The notes beneath the pieces were generated by a model, which had not been told where the DNA came from, made no database searches, and saw nothing but the letters and a program-made list of their open reading frames with translations. From NCBI GenBank assembly GCA_028386065.3, contig JAKUCV010002480.1:129312-193311 (forward strand): a DNA stretch of 64,000 bases. Direction: 5' to 3'. This DNA comes from Turnera subulata (Eukaryota; Streptophyta; Magnoliopsida; Malpighiales; Passifloraceae). The translations under genes and the position numbers were made by a program. The first letter of the stretch is position 1. The number at the start of each line of letters is the position of its first letter. Below are positions 24,026 to 35,444 of the stretch, piece after piece.

Positions 24026-24394
24026 GCTACCTATCGTAAGGGCTCCTCCACGAGCTGGGCGCACTTTGTTTCGGTCTGAGGTTCTAATAAGATAAGCGGT
24101 GTGAAAATTCTCTCTCTCTGCCCACCATTTCAACCATTTCAATTCTCACTAGTTTAAGGAGAATTTGGGAGGGAAAACTATGAAATTGCACGTTTGTTCT
24201 AATTTTTTTTCTTATTAACATTGAAGGATAAAAATTATAATTTCCTCAATTAAATTTTTTTTCCTAAATAACAAAAAATTATATTCCCATACATTCATAA
24301 CTTACCCCAAAAACCGTTCTTAAAAAAAAAAAAACTTACCCCAAGAAACCAATTGCAAAAAGTAAGAAGATGTAGGACAAAATACTTACCTAAA

Positions 24395-24503
24395 GAGTAG
24401 TGATATTCCACCATACCTAGGTGCACGAGCCGGGTCGAGTCCGGATTAGTCGGGGCAAAGCTACGGATATCGAATGCTTAACAAAAAAAAGAGTAGTGAT
24501 ATT
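24395..24503 (+). mobile_element. 5'-truncated SINE
   Basis: A short body (24408-24482) ending in a run of A (24483-24490) is flanked by perfect 13-bp duplications GAGTAGTGATATT (24395-24407 and 24491-24503). The body (GCCGGGTCGAGTCCGGATTA and GTCGGGGCAAAGCTACGGAT) resembles the 3' part of plant Au-like SINEs. It also resembles the minus-strand SINE at 62857-63025. Only the 3' end was inserted. Confidence 0.8.
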
Positions 24504-24833
24504 AATTTACTCCTCTTCCTGACGTTTCTTTGCCTTCACTTTCATTAATTCCTTCTATTTTACTCATCAAAAAAAATTCCCTCCATTTTTTTTCATTTTA
24601 GTTTCAAAACTTAGCCAAATATTCATATTCAATTCCTATTATCTTATTTTTGTACATTGATTTATTAAATCACCCTTATAATGATTGAATTTATGTGAAA
24701 TGGACTCATTTGTTTTATTTTTTTTTTTGGTCAAAAGACATGGACTCCTTACTCATTACTGATTATTGCAACAGCTGAAATTTTTCCCAAGAGTTTAATA
24801 CCCAATTTTAAAGTCAATAAGTTTATCTTGGTT

Positions 24834-25138
24834 GAGAAATTTTATGGTGGGGATTCCCCAAGTTTGATTTGTTGTAGACCCCTATTTATGTTAACAAATT
24901 ACCTTTGATTTTCCGTTCTTTCCATTCTAGGGTTTATTTATTTCTCCAATTTACCTTATAGGTTCCTCATTCATCTCCTAAAATTTATATTATTTCCTTA
25001 TTTATTGTGTATCATTTAAGAAATAAATCTGCACATCCAATACATATACTTATGTGGTTTAATTATTCCTAATATAACTGAATTTAAGATCAAGTCTACA
25101 ACAAATCAAATTTGACAGTCCCCACCATAAAATTTCTC
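24834..25138. mobile_element. Mutator-type MITE (305 bp)
   Basis: Terminal inverted repeats start GAGAAATTTTATGGTGGGGA and extend about 50 bp with mismatches. The flanks are perfect 9-bp duplications ATCTTGGTT (24825-24833 and 25139-25147), the diagnostic size for Mutator-like elements. There is no coding frame inside. Confidence 0.9.
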
Positions 25139-25147
25139 ATCTTGGTT

Positions 25148-25814
25148 TCCCATTCAATTAATTAAACATGTCTAATTTCCCATTCAATTAGCCAAACATG
25201 TCTAATTCCTATTGGTTATCCTCAAAAGTGGACTATTAAAGTTTTTTGAAGCGTAAAAAACACCTTTTCCCAAATCTTCTCCCAACTCAATGATAAAAAC
25301 AGTACAGTTTCCTTCATTAATTTGCGCTTGTGTCAATGTTGGATATATATTCCTTCCATTTGACGTACAAGGCTCCTCTCCTCTCTCCTTGCAAGGCGAA
25401 TAAGCTATCCAGGTGTCCAAGCATGAAATTAACATGCAAGCTACTATATCTTCCGAATAGGGCATAAAATCGGACGAAGTTTCCTCAAAAGAGAAGGCAT
25501 AAAATGGATATTAATTAACAGGAAATTTATTTCTTGTTTTGTTTGATTTTTTTTTGTTTTCTTTGGAACAATATAAAATTATGTTGAGGTATAACTCCTA
25601 CGGTTAGGACCGTGTGTGTTGTGGCATCTCTTGCATCTGTCTTAATAATAACATTCAAATCTTTCGTGGTCCCAATCAAAGATTGTTTGATATGACAATT
25701 TGTTCCCTTCGTATTTTGCCATGTCAATCATTGAATTCCTTTTTCTTCTTATGGTAGGCCTATCATTGTATTGCGTTTTGTGTGTTTTCTTACTTTTTCT
25801 TTTAAGAAAAAAAA
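25148..25814. other. intergenic DNA, no supported gene
   Basis: AT-rich stretch between the MITE and the short-LTR copia element. The open frames are short and match nothing I recognise. Confidence 0.55.
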
Positions 25815-25819
25815 GGGGG

Positions 25820-25992
25820 TGTTAGAAATATTGTGTTTGATGTAAAGAAATTATATCCAGTAATAGAGAGGAAGGAGAGGAAGAAAAGCTGTGTAGAGGA
25901 AGAGTCCAGTTTTTTCGATTTTCAGTATCATTATATAGAATTACACAGTGAGAGGGGTAGGTAATACAGTAATTCACACATGTTTTATAACA
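25820..25992 (-). repeat. 3' LTR of the short-LTR copia element (173 bp)
   Basis: In plus orientation it runs from TGTTAGAAATATTGTG to TTTTATAACA. It matches 31755-31958 except for about 30 bp of extra simple purine and repeat sequence in the other copy and a few substitutions. Confidence 0.9.
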
Positions 25993-26439
25993 CTCCCCCT
26001 TGAATACTGTTGTATTTTGGATAGAATACGCTTTTGTGGGATAACTGCCTCATTAAAAACCTTACCAAGAAAAACGCTTTGGGATAAAAACTTGGTGAAG
26101 GAAAAAAGAGTCCAGTGCGTATTCTACTCCTCCTCATTTTGGCCTCTCTCGATTTCTTGTTGTCGTTGTATGCCAATAATCCTCTTGTCAACTTCTGGGG
26201 ATGTGTGCCTTGTCTGATCACTTTTGATACATCATTACTCCAACTGGACAATGTGGGTAGCTTTATCTTCATAATTTTATTGTTAGAGCATCTGCCTTGC
26301 TATCGTCTTGAGTATGTAGCATCTTCGGATGTAGTCAAGCACGGTTTCGACTGGCTCCGTGTATAATGATAATTTTTGCATCATTGGTAGTGTTTTGTGC
26401 TTCACCTGATACTTCTGGTATCTTGCCAATAGGCTTATG

Positions 26440-27650
26440 GCAGAAGCTGCGGGCTTCATGTTACGAGTACTTTAACATGGTACTCCAAGACTAATAATTA
26501 CAAATTTGGTTTAAACCATATAAATGTCAATTTAGATTGATACTGTATATTCCCGGGAATTAGCTACTTCAGGCAACTTGAATCCTTCAGGGATTCTCAT
26601 GCATATATTATAACCTGTGGATCCATAAAAATAGGTTGTAACTGCATCCATTTAGATACATTTCTAGTATATTGCCAGACTTACCAAATAATTGACTCCA
26701 CCACAGGGGAGCATATCTCCTCATAATGAATACCTGGTCGTTTGGGTAAAATTTTGTGCCATAAACCGTGCTTTATATCTCATTATTTATTTCTTTTCGA
26801 ACAAATACCCTTTTATGACCAATTGAATTTTACTCCTTGTGTACGGACTACAGGTCCGGAAAATTTCTCGCTCTCAAGCGAGTCCAACACAGCCTTAAAC
26901 ATATTTCTTTATTTTGGCCAATCATACTGCGCCTACATTCGCCAATGTAGGTTCATGATCCTCATTTCATTTAGCGCTATATTATAAATAACACAAGTAT
27001 TCCGTCGACGGTTATTTTCACGTCGGTTTCAACTTATTTCTGACACTGTAATTGAGATCTCATCATGCTCATTTATTTCAGGTACCTGAGTTACTTCTGG
27101 AATTTTATTAATTTGTGTCAGAAAACCTCTTCTGGAGGATTTTCCTCTTCTTGAGGACTTTTAATTCAAACCTCTACTGGAGGCCTTATTTCCTTACTGG
27201 GGCCATCTTATCACTTTGCTCCTTTTTCTCTATCGAGAATTTCTTTTCTTTTGGAACCGAGTATAATCTATAGATTCATTTGCATACTTATATTGTTCTT
27301 CAGGAACATCAATCTAAACAGGAGCATTTGCAGCTGGTATATGATCACACTTAATTTAAATGTGTTTGGCATTTGCATATCAATTTTCCTGCAAATGAAT
27401 CATCTTTTGAACTTCAGGTTCATACTAATTTATTCGAGGATCAAAAACTAGATATTGATAAATCATTTCAATAATCTCTTAATCCAGCTGCTTATTACCT
27501 CCCCCTGATATTGGGTAAAACATCAAATTAATAAGCAAATCTTACAATAAATGAATCTCCAATCTCCTATCATAGGTTTCAATTACTCTTGTAACTTATG
27601 GAGATTCATACCCAACGAAGATTCCCAATCTTCTTTAAGAGACCATTTCA
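26440..27650 (-). pseudogene. decayed copia reverse transcriptase and integrase C-terminal relic
   Basis: Minus-strand reading near 26550-26800 recovers reverse-transcriptase words RYKARFMAQ, DAVTTYFYGS and RIPEGFKLPE broken by stops. Near 27550-27650 it recovers LGIFVGYESP and the GGGNKQL-like word of the copia region between integrase and reverse transcriptase. Spacing is shorter than in an intact element, so deletions have occurred. It cannot encode an enzyme. Confidence 0.75.
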
Positions 27651-28640
27651 CAACCCTGTGGTGGAGCATAATATACTAAATAACCGATGGTTCGAAGATG
27701 GGAGATACTAAGTATGTGACCATTAATCAATTAAATGGGGGGATCTTATAACATCATGTTGGCTTGATGCACTCAAGTGTTGCTGCATATAAAATACCAT
27801 TTTCTCAAACAGTAATATTTCATCAATAGTCCTGCAATCAATTGTCAATGTTCCCCCAGATCTGTTTGGGTTTATTTCCAATGATATACATTATCCATTG
27901 AAGAAATATACCAGCATTATCTAGACATATAGTCTAGTAACATAAGTAGGGATATGTACCCGCAAGTGGCTTAATCATCAAAATAAGTGCGCACAATGCC
28001 AACTTGCGTCACACAATAGACCATCTAGTCGATGCATCGTAAAAATTACCTAGATGGTTAACACCGCGGATTTATCAGTCCGCGTTTATGTCCCTGAACT
28101 ATTCTCAAACTTGCTGGTGATACTAGGCCATTCTCATCTTAGGAAGGCCGTATAATAACTTTCGCAGCAAACAAACTCATAGAAATTCATTGATTGTAAA
28201 GCTTCTGGCTTTTCAATGAATGACCAAATAAATTTTGTGCATCATTATTTATCCGGGATGGCTCAACCGGTCATGCCAAACAATAAATCCATGAACCAAC
28301 TTCAAGTTGGTGCCAGCTTCAGGCTGCGCAAGCTGTGTATTTAAACACTTAAAATTGCTAGCTCCAGGCTAGTGCATTCCAGCTTCTGGCTTGATATGTT
28401 AAGTTTCAATTACTCAACTGCTAGCTTCAGGCTAGCTATATATGTGCCAATTTTAAACTTATTTCTGCCACTCATGTCGGAAAAGATCAGAATTATTGAG
28501 CAATAATTAATGTAGTGGCAGACATTTCCAAAAGCAAATCCTCGAGGATTGTAAAGCTTTGGAATTTTCTGAATAATAATATAATCCACCGAAAAATCTT
28601 CTGGATCTTTTCGGGGACACCTGGCTATCTATGCTCAGGC

Positions 28641-28648
28641 TATAAAAT
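28641..28648 (+). promoter_or_regulatory. TATA-like box of the 227-aa antisense gene
   Basis: TATAAAAT lies 101 bp before the ATG at 28742. The relative at 16994-17677 has a TATAAAAG box at a similar distance. Confidence 0.5.
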
Positions 28649-28741
28649 GGGGGAAGGATTACATGGGAAGATACAGGAAAACTCATAGATATAGAAAAAT
28701 TCATCAAAGCAAAGAAACAGAAAAACTCAACCAAGACAAAA

Positions 28742-29425
28742 ATGCCTTCCCCAGCTACTGTTTTCTTTGTTGAGGGTGCCTCACTAGGCAGAAGAAATAG
28801 ATTGGCCTATAGCATGGTAAATGAACAACAAGAGGAACTGCCTAATGATCTGGCGAGAATTCCTCGTTTAGTGTTTGTAGATGAGCTATACTCGTCTAGG
28901 TTCTTTGTGACTCCAATGGAAGAAACTTTCTTCCTGGAGGACCAAGGCAATCTCAGGACAAATTTTTATGGCTCAGCTAACTCTATAATGTTTTTCATAT
29001 CTGCTAGGATGCAGGAATTTCAGCTAGAGCCTTCATGTCAAATTTTAAATCAAAGCAGTTATTATCAGGTTTCCATGATGGCTCGGAGCGTCCCAAGGGT
29101 GACTGGGTTACCACCTACATGGCCTAAGGTACGACTTTTATTGTGGAATTGCAGGGGTATAGCAAGAAGGTCTCAAGACTTTGTGCGTACCTTAAGGGAT
29201 CTGAAGAATCAGTACAAGCCTAACATGGTACTGATTACTGAGACTTTGTGGCAAGCAGGAGAGAATCATGGTGTGATTCCACTTCGTTTTCCTCCAACGA
29301 ATCGGTTTGAGATACCTGGAGAAAACAACATGGGTGGTATGTGGTTCTCCTGGAACGACAGTGTTAGGGTCAACATTAATGGTGAGGCTCAGAGTTTCAG
29401 GGTTAATGTTGAACCCAACAGATAG
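28742..29425 (+). CDS. intact 227-aa antisense gene in a copia element: novel domain plus truncated EEP start
   Basis: This uninterrupted 227-aa frame is homologous over its full length to the TAG-interrupted gene at 16994-17677. Residues 1-130 form an unrecognised conserved domain (VFFVEGASLG, RNRLAYSMVNE, RLVFVDELYSSRFFVTPMEE, FYGSANSIMFFIS). Residues 131-227 look like the N-terminal part of the endonuclease/exonuclease/phosphatase fold of plant LINE-type nucleases. WNCRG (Asn136) and ITET (Glu167) match the first two catalytic positions, and GGMWFSWND follows. The remaining catalytic residues are missing, so nuclease activity is unlikely. It lies antisense to its host. Its reading frame is intact while the surrounding pol has decayed. 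Function is unknown. Confidence 0.8.
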   Translation: MPSPATVFFVEGASLGRRNRLAYSMVNEQQEELPNDLARIPRLVFVDELYSSRFFVTPMEETFFLEDQGNLRTNFYGSANSIMFFISARMQEFQLEPSCQILNQSSYYQVSMMARSVPRVTGLPPTWPKVRLLLWNCRGIARRSQDFVRTLRDLKNQYKPNMVLITETLWQAGENHGVIPLRFPPTNRFEIPGENNMGGMWFSWNDSVRVNINGEAQSFRVNVEPNR

Positions 29426-30939
29426 ATTACTGTTTAAACATATGTATGAGAACCATTCTTCTTTGAATGTTCTCCAGTTATGTATCCGTTTATGCAATAA
29501 TAATATGCATGTTTGCTTTGAGCCTTTTCCATTTATTATCTCATTTACGCCCACAGGCACAAATAATTATACTGTTTTATTCGCTTCAGGGAATAGATCA
29601 GAGTCAATTCATCGGGATCCATAATAATTCATTTTATTACTAGGGGTGTCTGTACTCTTCAAGAGTATATGCTCTTTCAGAGCATAAATATATGATCTTC
29701 TAGATCATATTTAAAACATGCGTTCTTCAGGAACATATTCAGATTTATGCTCTTCTGGAGCGTGTTAATCTTTTTCTCATTTCGGGATGTCATAATATGT
29801 TATATTGACACCCACATATATAATTCTCTCCCTGTGGATATCAATTTTGCATTGTCATCGAGACTAATGCTTGAGGCATTATTCTAGAAATAATTATAAA
29901 GTACTGAAAAAAATAAATAAAATAAATTGCAAGGCGTAACAATTTAAACTGAACATAAAATAAATTGAATATAAAATGAATTGCTCCTTCAGGGTAAGCA
30001 AGTATAATATCCACCTTCTGGTGGTCATATAATTTTCATCTTCTGGTGGTAATAGTGTTTATTTTCGATTTTCCTTTGAAGGATCTTCAGGATCTTTTGA
30101 ACGGTAAGACTTCCAGTCTTCGTTGTATTTTCTTTTATTGAGTGTGCTGGACTCTTATATTTAGTCTCCTAGACTATTATCATGTAAATTCCTGACTGCA
30201 TTTGATACCCATAATAAATTTCTTCTGGAAATTATAAGGGTATTGAATAACATAATTTAAATAAAATTTCGTTAATTAGCCCAATGAAGAATTAAATAAC
30301 CGAAAAAATTAAAAATAATGGGCCTTACATAAATTAGCCCAATTAAAATAAATGACTAAAAATTAAATGCAATGGGCCTTTTGGCAGTAAGTCTTCCGGT
30401 CTTTGCTGCGTTTTTCTTTTATTGAGTCTGCTGGACTCTTTCATTTAGTCTTTGAGACTATTATGCATTTCAACATTTAATGCCCATATTCAAATATCTT
30501 CCGGAAATTTTGAGGGCCGCCCATTCAAGTAACATAAATAAAAACTGAATTAAAATAAATAATCAGGGGCCTTTTATTAATTACCCCAATTAAAATAAAT
30601 GACAGAAAATTATAAGTGATGGGCCTTAAAAGAGCCCAAGCAAAACATAAATAAAATTTAAAAACGAGAATTTAAATGCGGTGGGCCTATTTAATAGCCC
30701 AATCAGAAATTAAATAAAAACATAAAATATGCTTACTCGATAAATCTTTCAGCAATAATATATAATATATCGTAATAATACCCGGTTATTATTCCGGTAT
30801 ATATACTTTTTTTTTAATTTTGTTTTTCCCAATTTTTCTTTTTCCCAATAATAAACATAATGTATATATATATATATATATTCTGTTTTTTTTTTCATTT
30901 TTTTCTCTCTTTTTTTTTGTTTTTTTTACGGGCTGGGCC

Positions 30940-31650
30940 AGAAAATTCAGCCCAGGGACACAGGCCCAGGTGCAGGCTTGGACCAAGGCCAAGGGCCCAA
31001 CAAGGGCCTGCCAGGTCCGGCCTGCACCAGCCCACCAGCAGGCCCAATGGCACAGCCCAAGAGTAATACCTCAAGCCCAGCATACAAAGCCAACTACCCC
31101 TAAAAACCCATCAGCCTTTAACCAAAACAATCCGGGTCGAATCCCACAACAACGGGTCGACCCGCACGCCATGTCCAACACCTGCAGCACACCTTGCAGC
31201 GGCGGCGGCGATGGGACGGCCATGGCTGTGAAGCGTGGTGCAGGGGTGGCGACGCGGGAAGGCGGCTGATGGCGCTGGTGGTTGCGGCGTCGGCGGCAAG
31301 GAGATGGGTCGCTCGGGCGGTTTCTAGTCGGCTTGACTTCCCCGAGGCAGCGGCGGCGAGCATGAGCAGCCGGTGCCGCGACAGGTGATGTGAGGAGAGA
31401 CGAAGGCAAGGTGGAGGCTGCGGCAGCAGCGGTCGTCGCGAGCAGAAGGATCCGACGAGGAGAAGAGGATCCGACGGGTTTCTCGTCGGGTTTTCTTCTC
31501 CCGGCGGCGCGTCCGGCGGCAACAATGGACGGAGGAGGCGCCGTTCGGTCGGCGACGGCGAGGGGAACACGCCGGTGGTGGCGGTGATACGAGTGGCGGC
31601 CCGGAACGGTTACGTGTAAACAGTAACCCGAGGCATTGAGGGTGACGACT
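30940..31650. other. GC-rich low-complexity block in the leader of the short-LTR copia element
   Basis: The segment is far richer in GC than its surroundings and contains repeated CGGCGG/GGCGGC runs. Long frames are open on both strands (for example 31071-31709 minus) with Arg/Ala/Pro/Ser-rich translations. I read these as GC-driven open frames, possibly a captured first exon, and not as a proven gene. Confidence 0.5.
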
Positions 31651-31754
31651 CGTTTCTTCTCTGCTCCAGTTTTTTCTTTCCGGCTCTGGTTTTTGCTCTG
31701 GTTTTGCACTGGGTTTTGTTTTTCTCAGTTGGTTAAAGCTTCGTGCTGATAACG

Positions 31755-31958
31755 TGTTAGAGATATTGTGTTTGATGTAAAGAAATTATACCCAGTAATA
31801 GAGAGGAAGGAGAGGAAGAAGAAAGGGAAGAGGAAGAAAAGCTGTGTAGAGGAAGAGCCCAGTTTTTCCGGTTTTCAGTATCATTATATAGAATTACACA
31901 GTGAGAGGGGTAGGTAATACAGTAATACACAACAGTAATTCACACATGTTTTATAACA
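31755..31958 (-). repeat. 5' LTR of the short-LTR copia element (204 bp)
   Basis: In plus orientation it runs from TGTTAGAGATATTGTG to TTTTATAACA. Just inside, on the minus strand, is CGTTATCAGCACGAAGC, a stretch I recall next to LTRs of this copia type and therefore the likely primer site. Confidence 0.9.
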
Positions 31959-31963
31959 GGGGG

Positions 31964-33640
31964 TGAAGGATTTCTCTGAGTTTTTCCCCTTATTTTTTCT
32001 TTCAAGATAAGTTCTTTTATCCTTCCAAAATATACTCGGTATTTCTTCACTTTTTCCTCATAATTCTCACGGAAAATTTCTCTTTCCATTTCCTGTATTT
32101 TTTTCGGACAAGGTCATTAACTTCATGGAGTGATGTCGCGGATTCGAATACCAGCATCATATATCTAATAGTGTGTGTGTATATATATATAAACTCCATG
32201 GAATATTGATAAAAGGTCTTAATTCCACCACAAAAATAGAGTACATGTTGCAGAAGAAAGCTAGCTGGTAACATTCTGGACTTAAACATATCTGCATGGA
32301 TGCTATGCTACCCAGTACTTTGCACCCTTGATAAACATCGCAAGCGCCCACAACAATGACAAGGTCTGAAAAAACAAAAACACTAGGATTAACGATCATT
32401 TTTTTTTTCTTTTTGTAAGAAACCGTAGGGGTAAACGATATCGTTAAATGAGGTAGTTTGAAGTTTTTACGGCAGTTTATGCATATGAACCGGGTTTCAA
32501 CCCAAAAAAATGTGGTAGTTTGAAGCACTACGTACCGTATTCTAATGTCATTACCAGAAACAGAACGATAACAGGAGCGCCATTACTGAATACTTGTGCA
32601 TGATGAGGCTGTTTAGCCATCTTAGTCTGCTTCTTAATTAATTTCCTCAAATTGTCATCACATATATGCATGAAGCAACTTCTAGTCTGCATCTTCTCCT
32701 CGAATTATCACGAGGTATTCATGGTTCACACTTCTAGACGTATTCGCACAAAAGTACATAGCAATTATCATCTTTTGAGGTAAAAAAGTTCAGCCTGTGA
32801 CCATATATTTCTTCAAGGTTACCGGAATTGTTTATGTAAACTTGATGCTCTCACACACCCCACAAACACATACCTCTGTATACATCAGGTACTCCTTTTT
32901 TATACTAGAATATATATACTTGTCCAGAAGTTGACTAAGCAAACAAAGAATGGTCTCAATACATTGCAGAGGTGATAATTTGATGTTATTGTCCAAAAGT
33001 TTGAGAACCAAAGTGGAAGAACGAACTATTTTACGTACACAACAAAATTTTATTGACTCTAGTTGTCCAACTCGCCACCCAAAAATGGCCCAGGTGCAGG
33101 CACACACACAAGCCACGGGAAAATAACCAGGGGACAAATTTAACCAACTGGGAAATTGTATCTACGGCCGCCGATGCCGTATAGGTTCATCTCCCCCCTT
33201 CTGGTTTCTCCAATTCAATCATCAAGTTCTCATGATTAAGGACTATAATACAAACAAAGCTCAATATTTTCTAAAAAAAATATATTATAAATTTATAACG
33301 CGCATTCCCAATAGAGAAATAAAGGCCAATACTGAGAAAAAGATGAACCACCCATTTTTTATTTTTTTTGCTGAAAAGATTTTAACATTTCATTTTCTTT
33401 TTTTTTGAAATGATAAAAACCAGCAAATACAGCTGGACTTGATAAGCAAACTATGTTTGTATCCGTTGGTCACCCCGCACATTACCGCCTCTACCCATCA
33501 TCCCTGCCCCCATTTTCCCAATTTTACCTCCAATTCCGCGCCCTTCACTGGAAAAAAAAACATCTAAGAAAAAAGGAAACCCCAAAAGGCAAAAACCTAC
33601 TCCATAAAATTTTTAATACAAAAGAAAATAAAAAAAAAAA
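31964..33640. other. intergenic DNA and 3' flank of the PP2C gene
   Basis: AT-rich with a short GT/AT microsatellite near 32170-32190. No coding frame is supported. The part nearest 33,670 probably includes the 3' untranslated region of the PP2C gene. Confidence 0.5.
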
Positions 33641-33669
33641 AGGCGATAAGGGTGAGCTTGGGCTGGCTG

Positions 33670-35444
33670 CTACGTGTCTCTCTTGAGATCCACCACCACA
33701 ACGCTCACGTTGTCAGCACTGCGCCTCGCCAATGCCAGCTTTGTCAGCAACATCGAAGCGTCCGAGCACGCCTTGTCGGACATCTCCGACGCCGCCACTG
33801 CCCCCGCCCCAACCTCCTCTTCCGCCGTAATTATCCCTCCTTTCCCCCGCAGGCACATACGCGCCACCCCACACGCAGTGTCGTTGGACACCACGTCCCA
33901 TAGCCCGTCGCTCGCCAGTATTATGCAGTCGTCCTCCGGCGTCCGATCCGTGATCGTCACCTCCGGCTCGCAGCTCACGTAGGGCTTTAGGTAGTTATCG
34001 CCTGTGGATCACAAATGTTTATAAGATAAATAATTTTGAAACGGTTGTAGTTTTTTTTTTTTTCTGGTGTCTTGTTAGTTTTTATTACCTATGGCTCTTG
34101 ACATGGCAAGAACTCCGAGAACCCGTGGGCCGTCCCAGTAGATGACCCGCCCACCTGCTTCTTGGATCCGGCTCAATTCATCTGGACGATCCGGCTGTTA
34201 TACACCAAAAAAAGTTCCCGGTCATTCTTTCACACTATGAACCCAGAAAGGCGAGTTCTTCCGACTGCTAAAAAAAAATCCCAGTGCAATAGCCCGTAGT
34301 AATTAAAAAAATTTAAAACCCACCTAATAATCATATGATACTTGTTCTACATTTCCTTAAAACAATAACAAAAACACTAAAGAATTTATTTTACTTTAAA
34401 AAAAAATTTAAACAATCGTTATTACTATAGCTACTAATATGGAGGGGATCTACGGACCTTGTGATCAGAAGAGAGGGGGACAGGCTTGCCATTACGACAC
34501 AAGACAGCTCTGGAATCCCCACAATTAGCGACAATGATCTTGTCAGGAGTGACAATAGCAACAACTGCGGTGGATCCAACCGCATCACATTCCGGGGTTT
34601 GCAGTTCACACCGGCAGTTAGTGGCCCCAATAACCCCTTCGTTCCACGCTATCACTTCCTTATCCATCCTTTGGAAACTCGTCTCCATAGCACTCCTCCA
34701 CTCTCCTCTCTCCACCTCCTCCGCCTCCTTGCCCCTCATCTCCAGCTCCTCCCTCACCAGCTCATGCAGCCTCTCCCTGCACCTCGCCGCCACCTAAACA
34801 CACACCCGACAAGGTAATGAATATACGCAAGTGTCAAAAGTAATTAAAGAAGGAATATTTCCCACGATGATCAACTAATACTAGATAGATGGACGTACGT
34901 GAGAGCAACCGTGGCCGTCGTAGACGCCGAAGTAGTGCAACTCCGGCGCCGGATCACGTTCCGGATGATAGAAACACGGGTGAATTGCCACCGCGTCTTC
35001 CATATCACGCCTCCTCCCGCATACGGAAGCAAAGCCGAATTTGGGATACAACTCGGGATTAGTAACCAAGGCTGATAGAATCGCAGGGCTTAGGGTCGAA
35101 TTCAGCGACTCGCTTCGGGTCATGATCTCTTTCGAAAGGGCCGAACGTCCGTTGTCGACCATTACCAGGGCTTTTTTCCCCAAGCCGCAATTCTCCACGG
35201 CATTCTCGCAGTCACGAGGAAACCCAAACCTGTAGCCGTCAAGTCTCTGGCGTTTCAGGTGGCCTCCGCCGCCGCCACTCCCCCCTTCTACTTGTTCTTG
35301 TGAGACTGGAGCTGCTGCTCCTCCCCCAACGAATTTGAACCTCCTGATCTCCATTCTCCTCCTCCTTGCCGCTCTCGATGAACTGGACTCGCCCGGGGTT
35401 GGCGCTTCGCTTTCACTCACAACTCCGCAACATATATCAGCCAT
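33670..35444 (-). CDS. PP2CA: clade A protein phosphatase 2C, PP2CA/AHG3-like
   Basis: Four exons (35444-34899, 34793-34458, 34194-34089, 34001-33670) join in frame to 439 aa. Introns are GT-AG (donors GTACGT, GTCCGT, GTAATA). The protein opens MADICCGVV, close to the start of Arabidopsis PP2CA/AHG3. It then shows [17 protein letters not shown], the metal site VYDGHG (Asp176 area), [42 protein letters not shown] and [30 protein letters not shown] contains the Trp that locks into the ABA-receptor pocket. Clade A PP2Cs dephosphorylate SnRK2 kinases and are inhibited by ABA-bound PYR/PYL receptors; this one should work in that pathway, in nucleus and cytosol. A Gly-rich patch near residues 55-60 is variable. 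ACGTG motifs upstream suggest ABA-induced feedback. Confidence 0.95.

Larger units (their letters stand above)
26549..30460. repeat. dispersed series of small hairpins with 5-nt loops near TTCWG
   Basis: At least 20 short perfect stem-loops are built as a 4-8-bp stem, a five-base loop usually TTCAG, TTCTG, TTCTA or TTCAA, then the complementary arm. Starts include 26580, 26854 (TACAG loop), 27126, 27143, 27171, 27295, 27408, 28198, 28296, 28314, 28358, 28421, 29653, 29669 (TTTCA loop), 29690 (8-bp stem), 29722, 29749, 30082, 30106, 30162, 30217, 30424 and 30446. Perfect palindromes also occur at 26549-26560 and 28537-28550. They lie on both sides of the antisense gene. Confidence 0.75.
25820..31958 (-). 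mobile_element. decayed Ty1/copia element with short LTRs carrying an antisense gene
   Basis: Direct repeats of 173 bp (25820-25992) and 204 bp (31755-31958) with TG...CA ends flank a 5.8-kb interior. Perfect GGGGG duplications lie outside (25815-25819 and 31959-31963). CAAGGGGGAG at 25993-26003 (minus strand) is a polypurine tract, so the element reads on the minus strand. Decayed minus-strand translation gives integrase-region wording (LGIFVGYESP near 27600) and reverse-transcriptase wording (RYKARFMAQ, RIPEGFKLPE near 26550-26800), all with stops. The style resembles the Ale/Retrofit lineage. No gag was found. The expected gag region holds an antisense gene, a run of small hairpins and a GC-rich leader. 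Confidence 0.9.

Noticed and set aside
31071..31709. 212-codon minus frame in the leader of the short-LTR copia element
   Set aside because: The Arg/Ala/Pro-rich translation is driven by GC content, with overlapping open frames on both strands and no known domain.
33674..33982. 102-codon plus-strand frame
   Set aside because: It is the antisense shadow of the last PP2CA exon.
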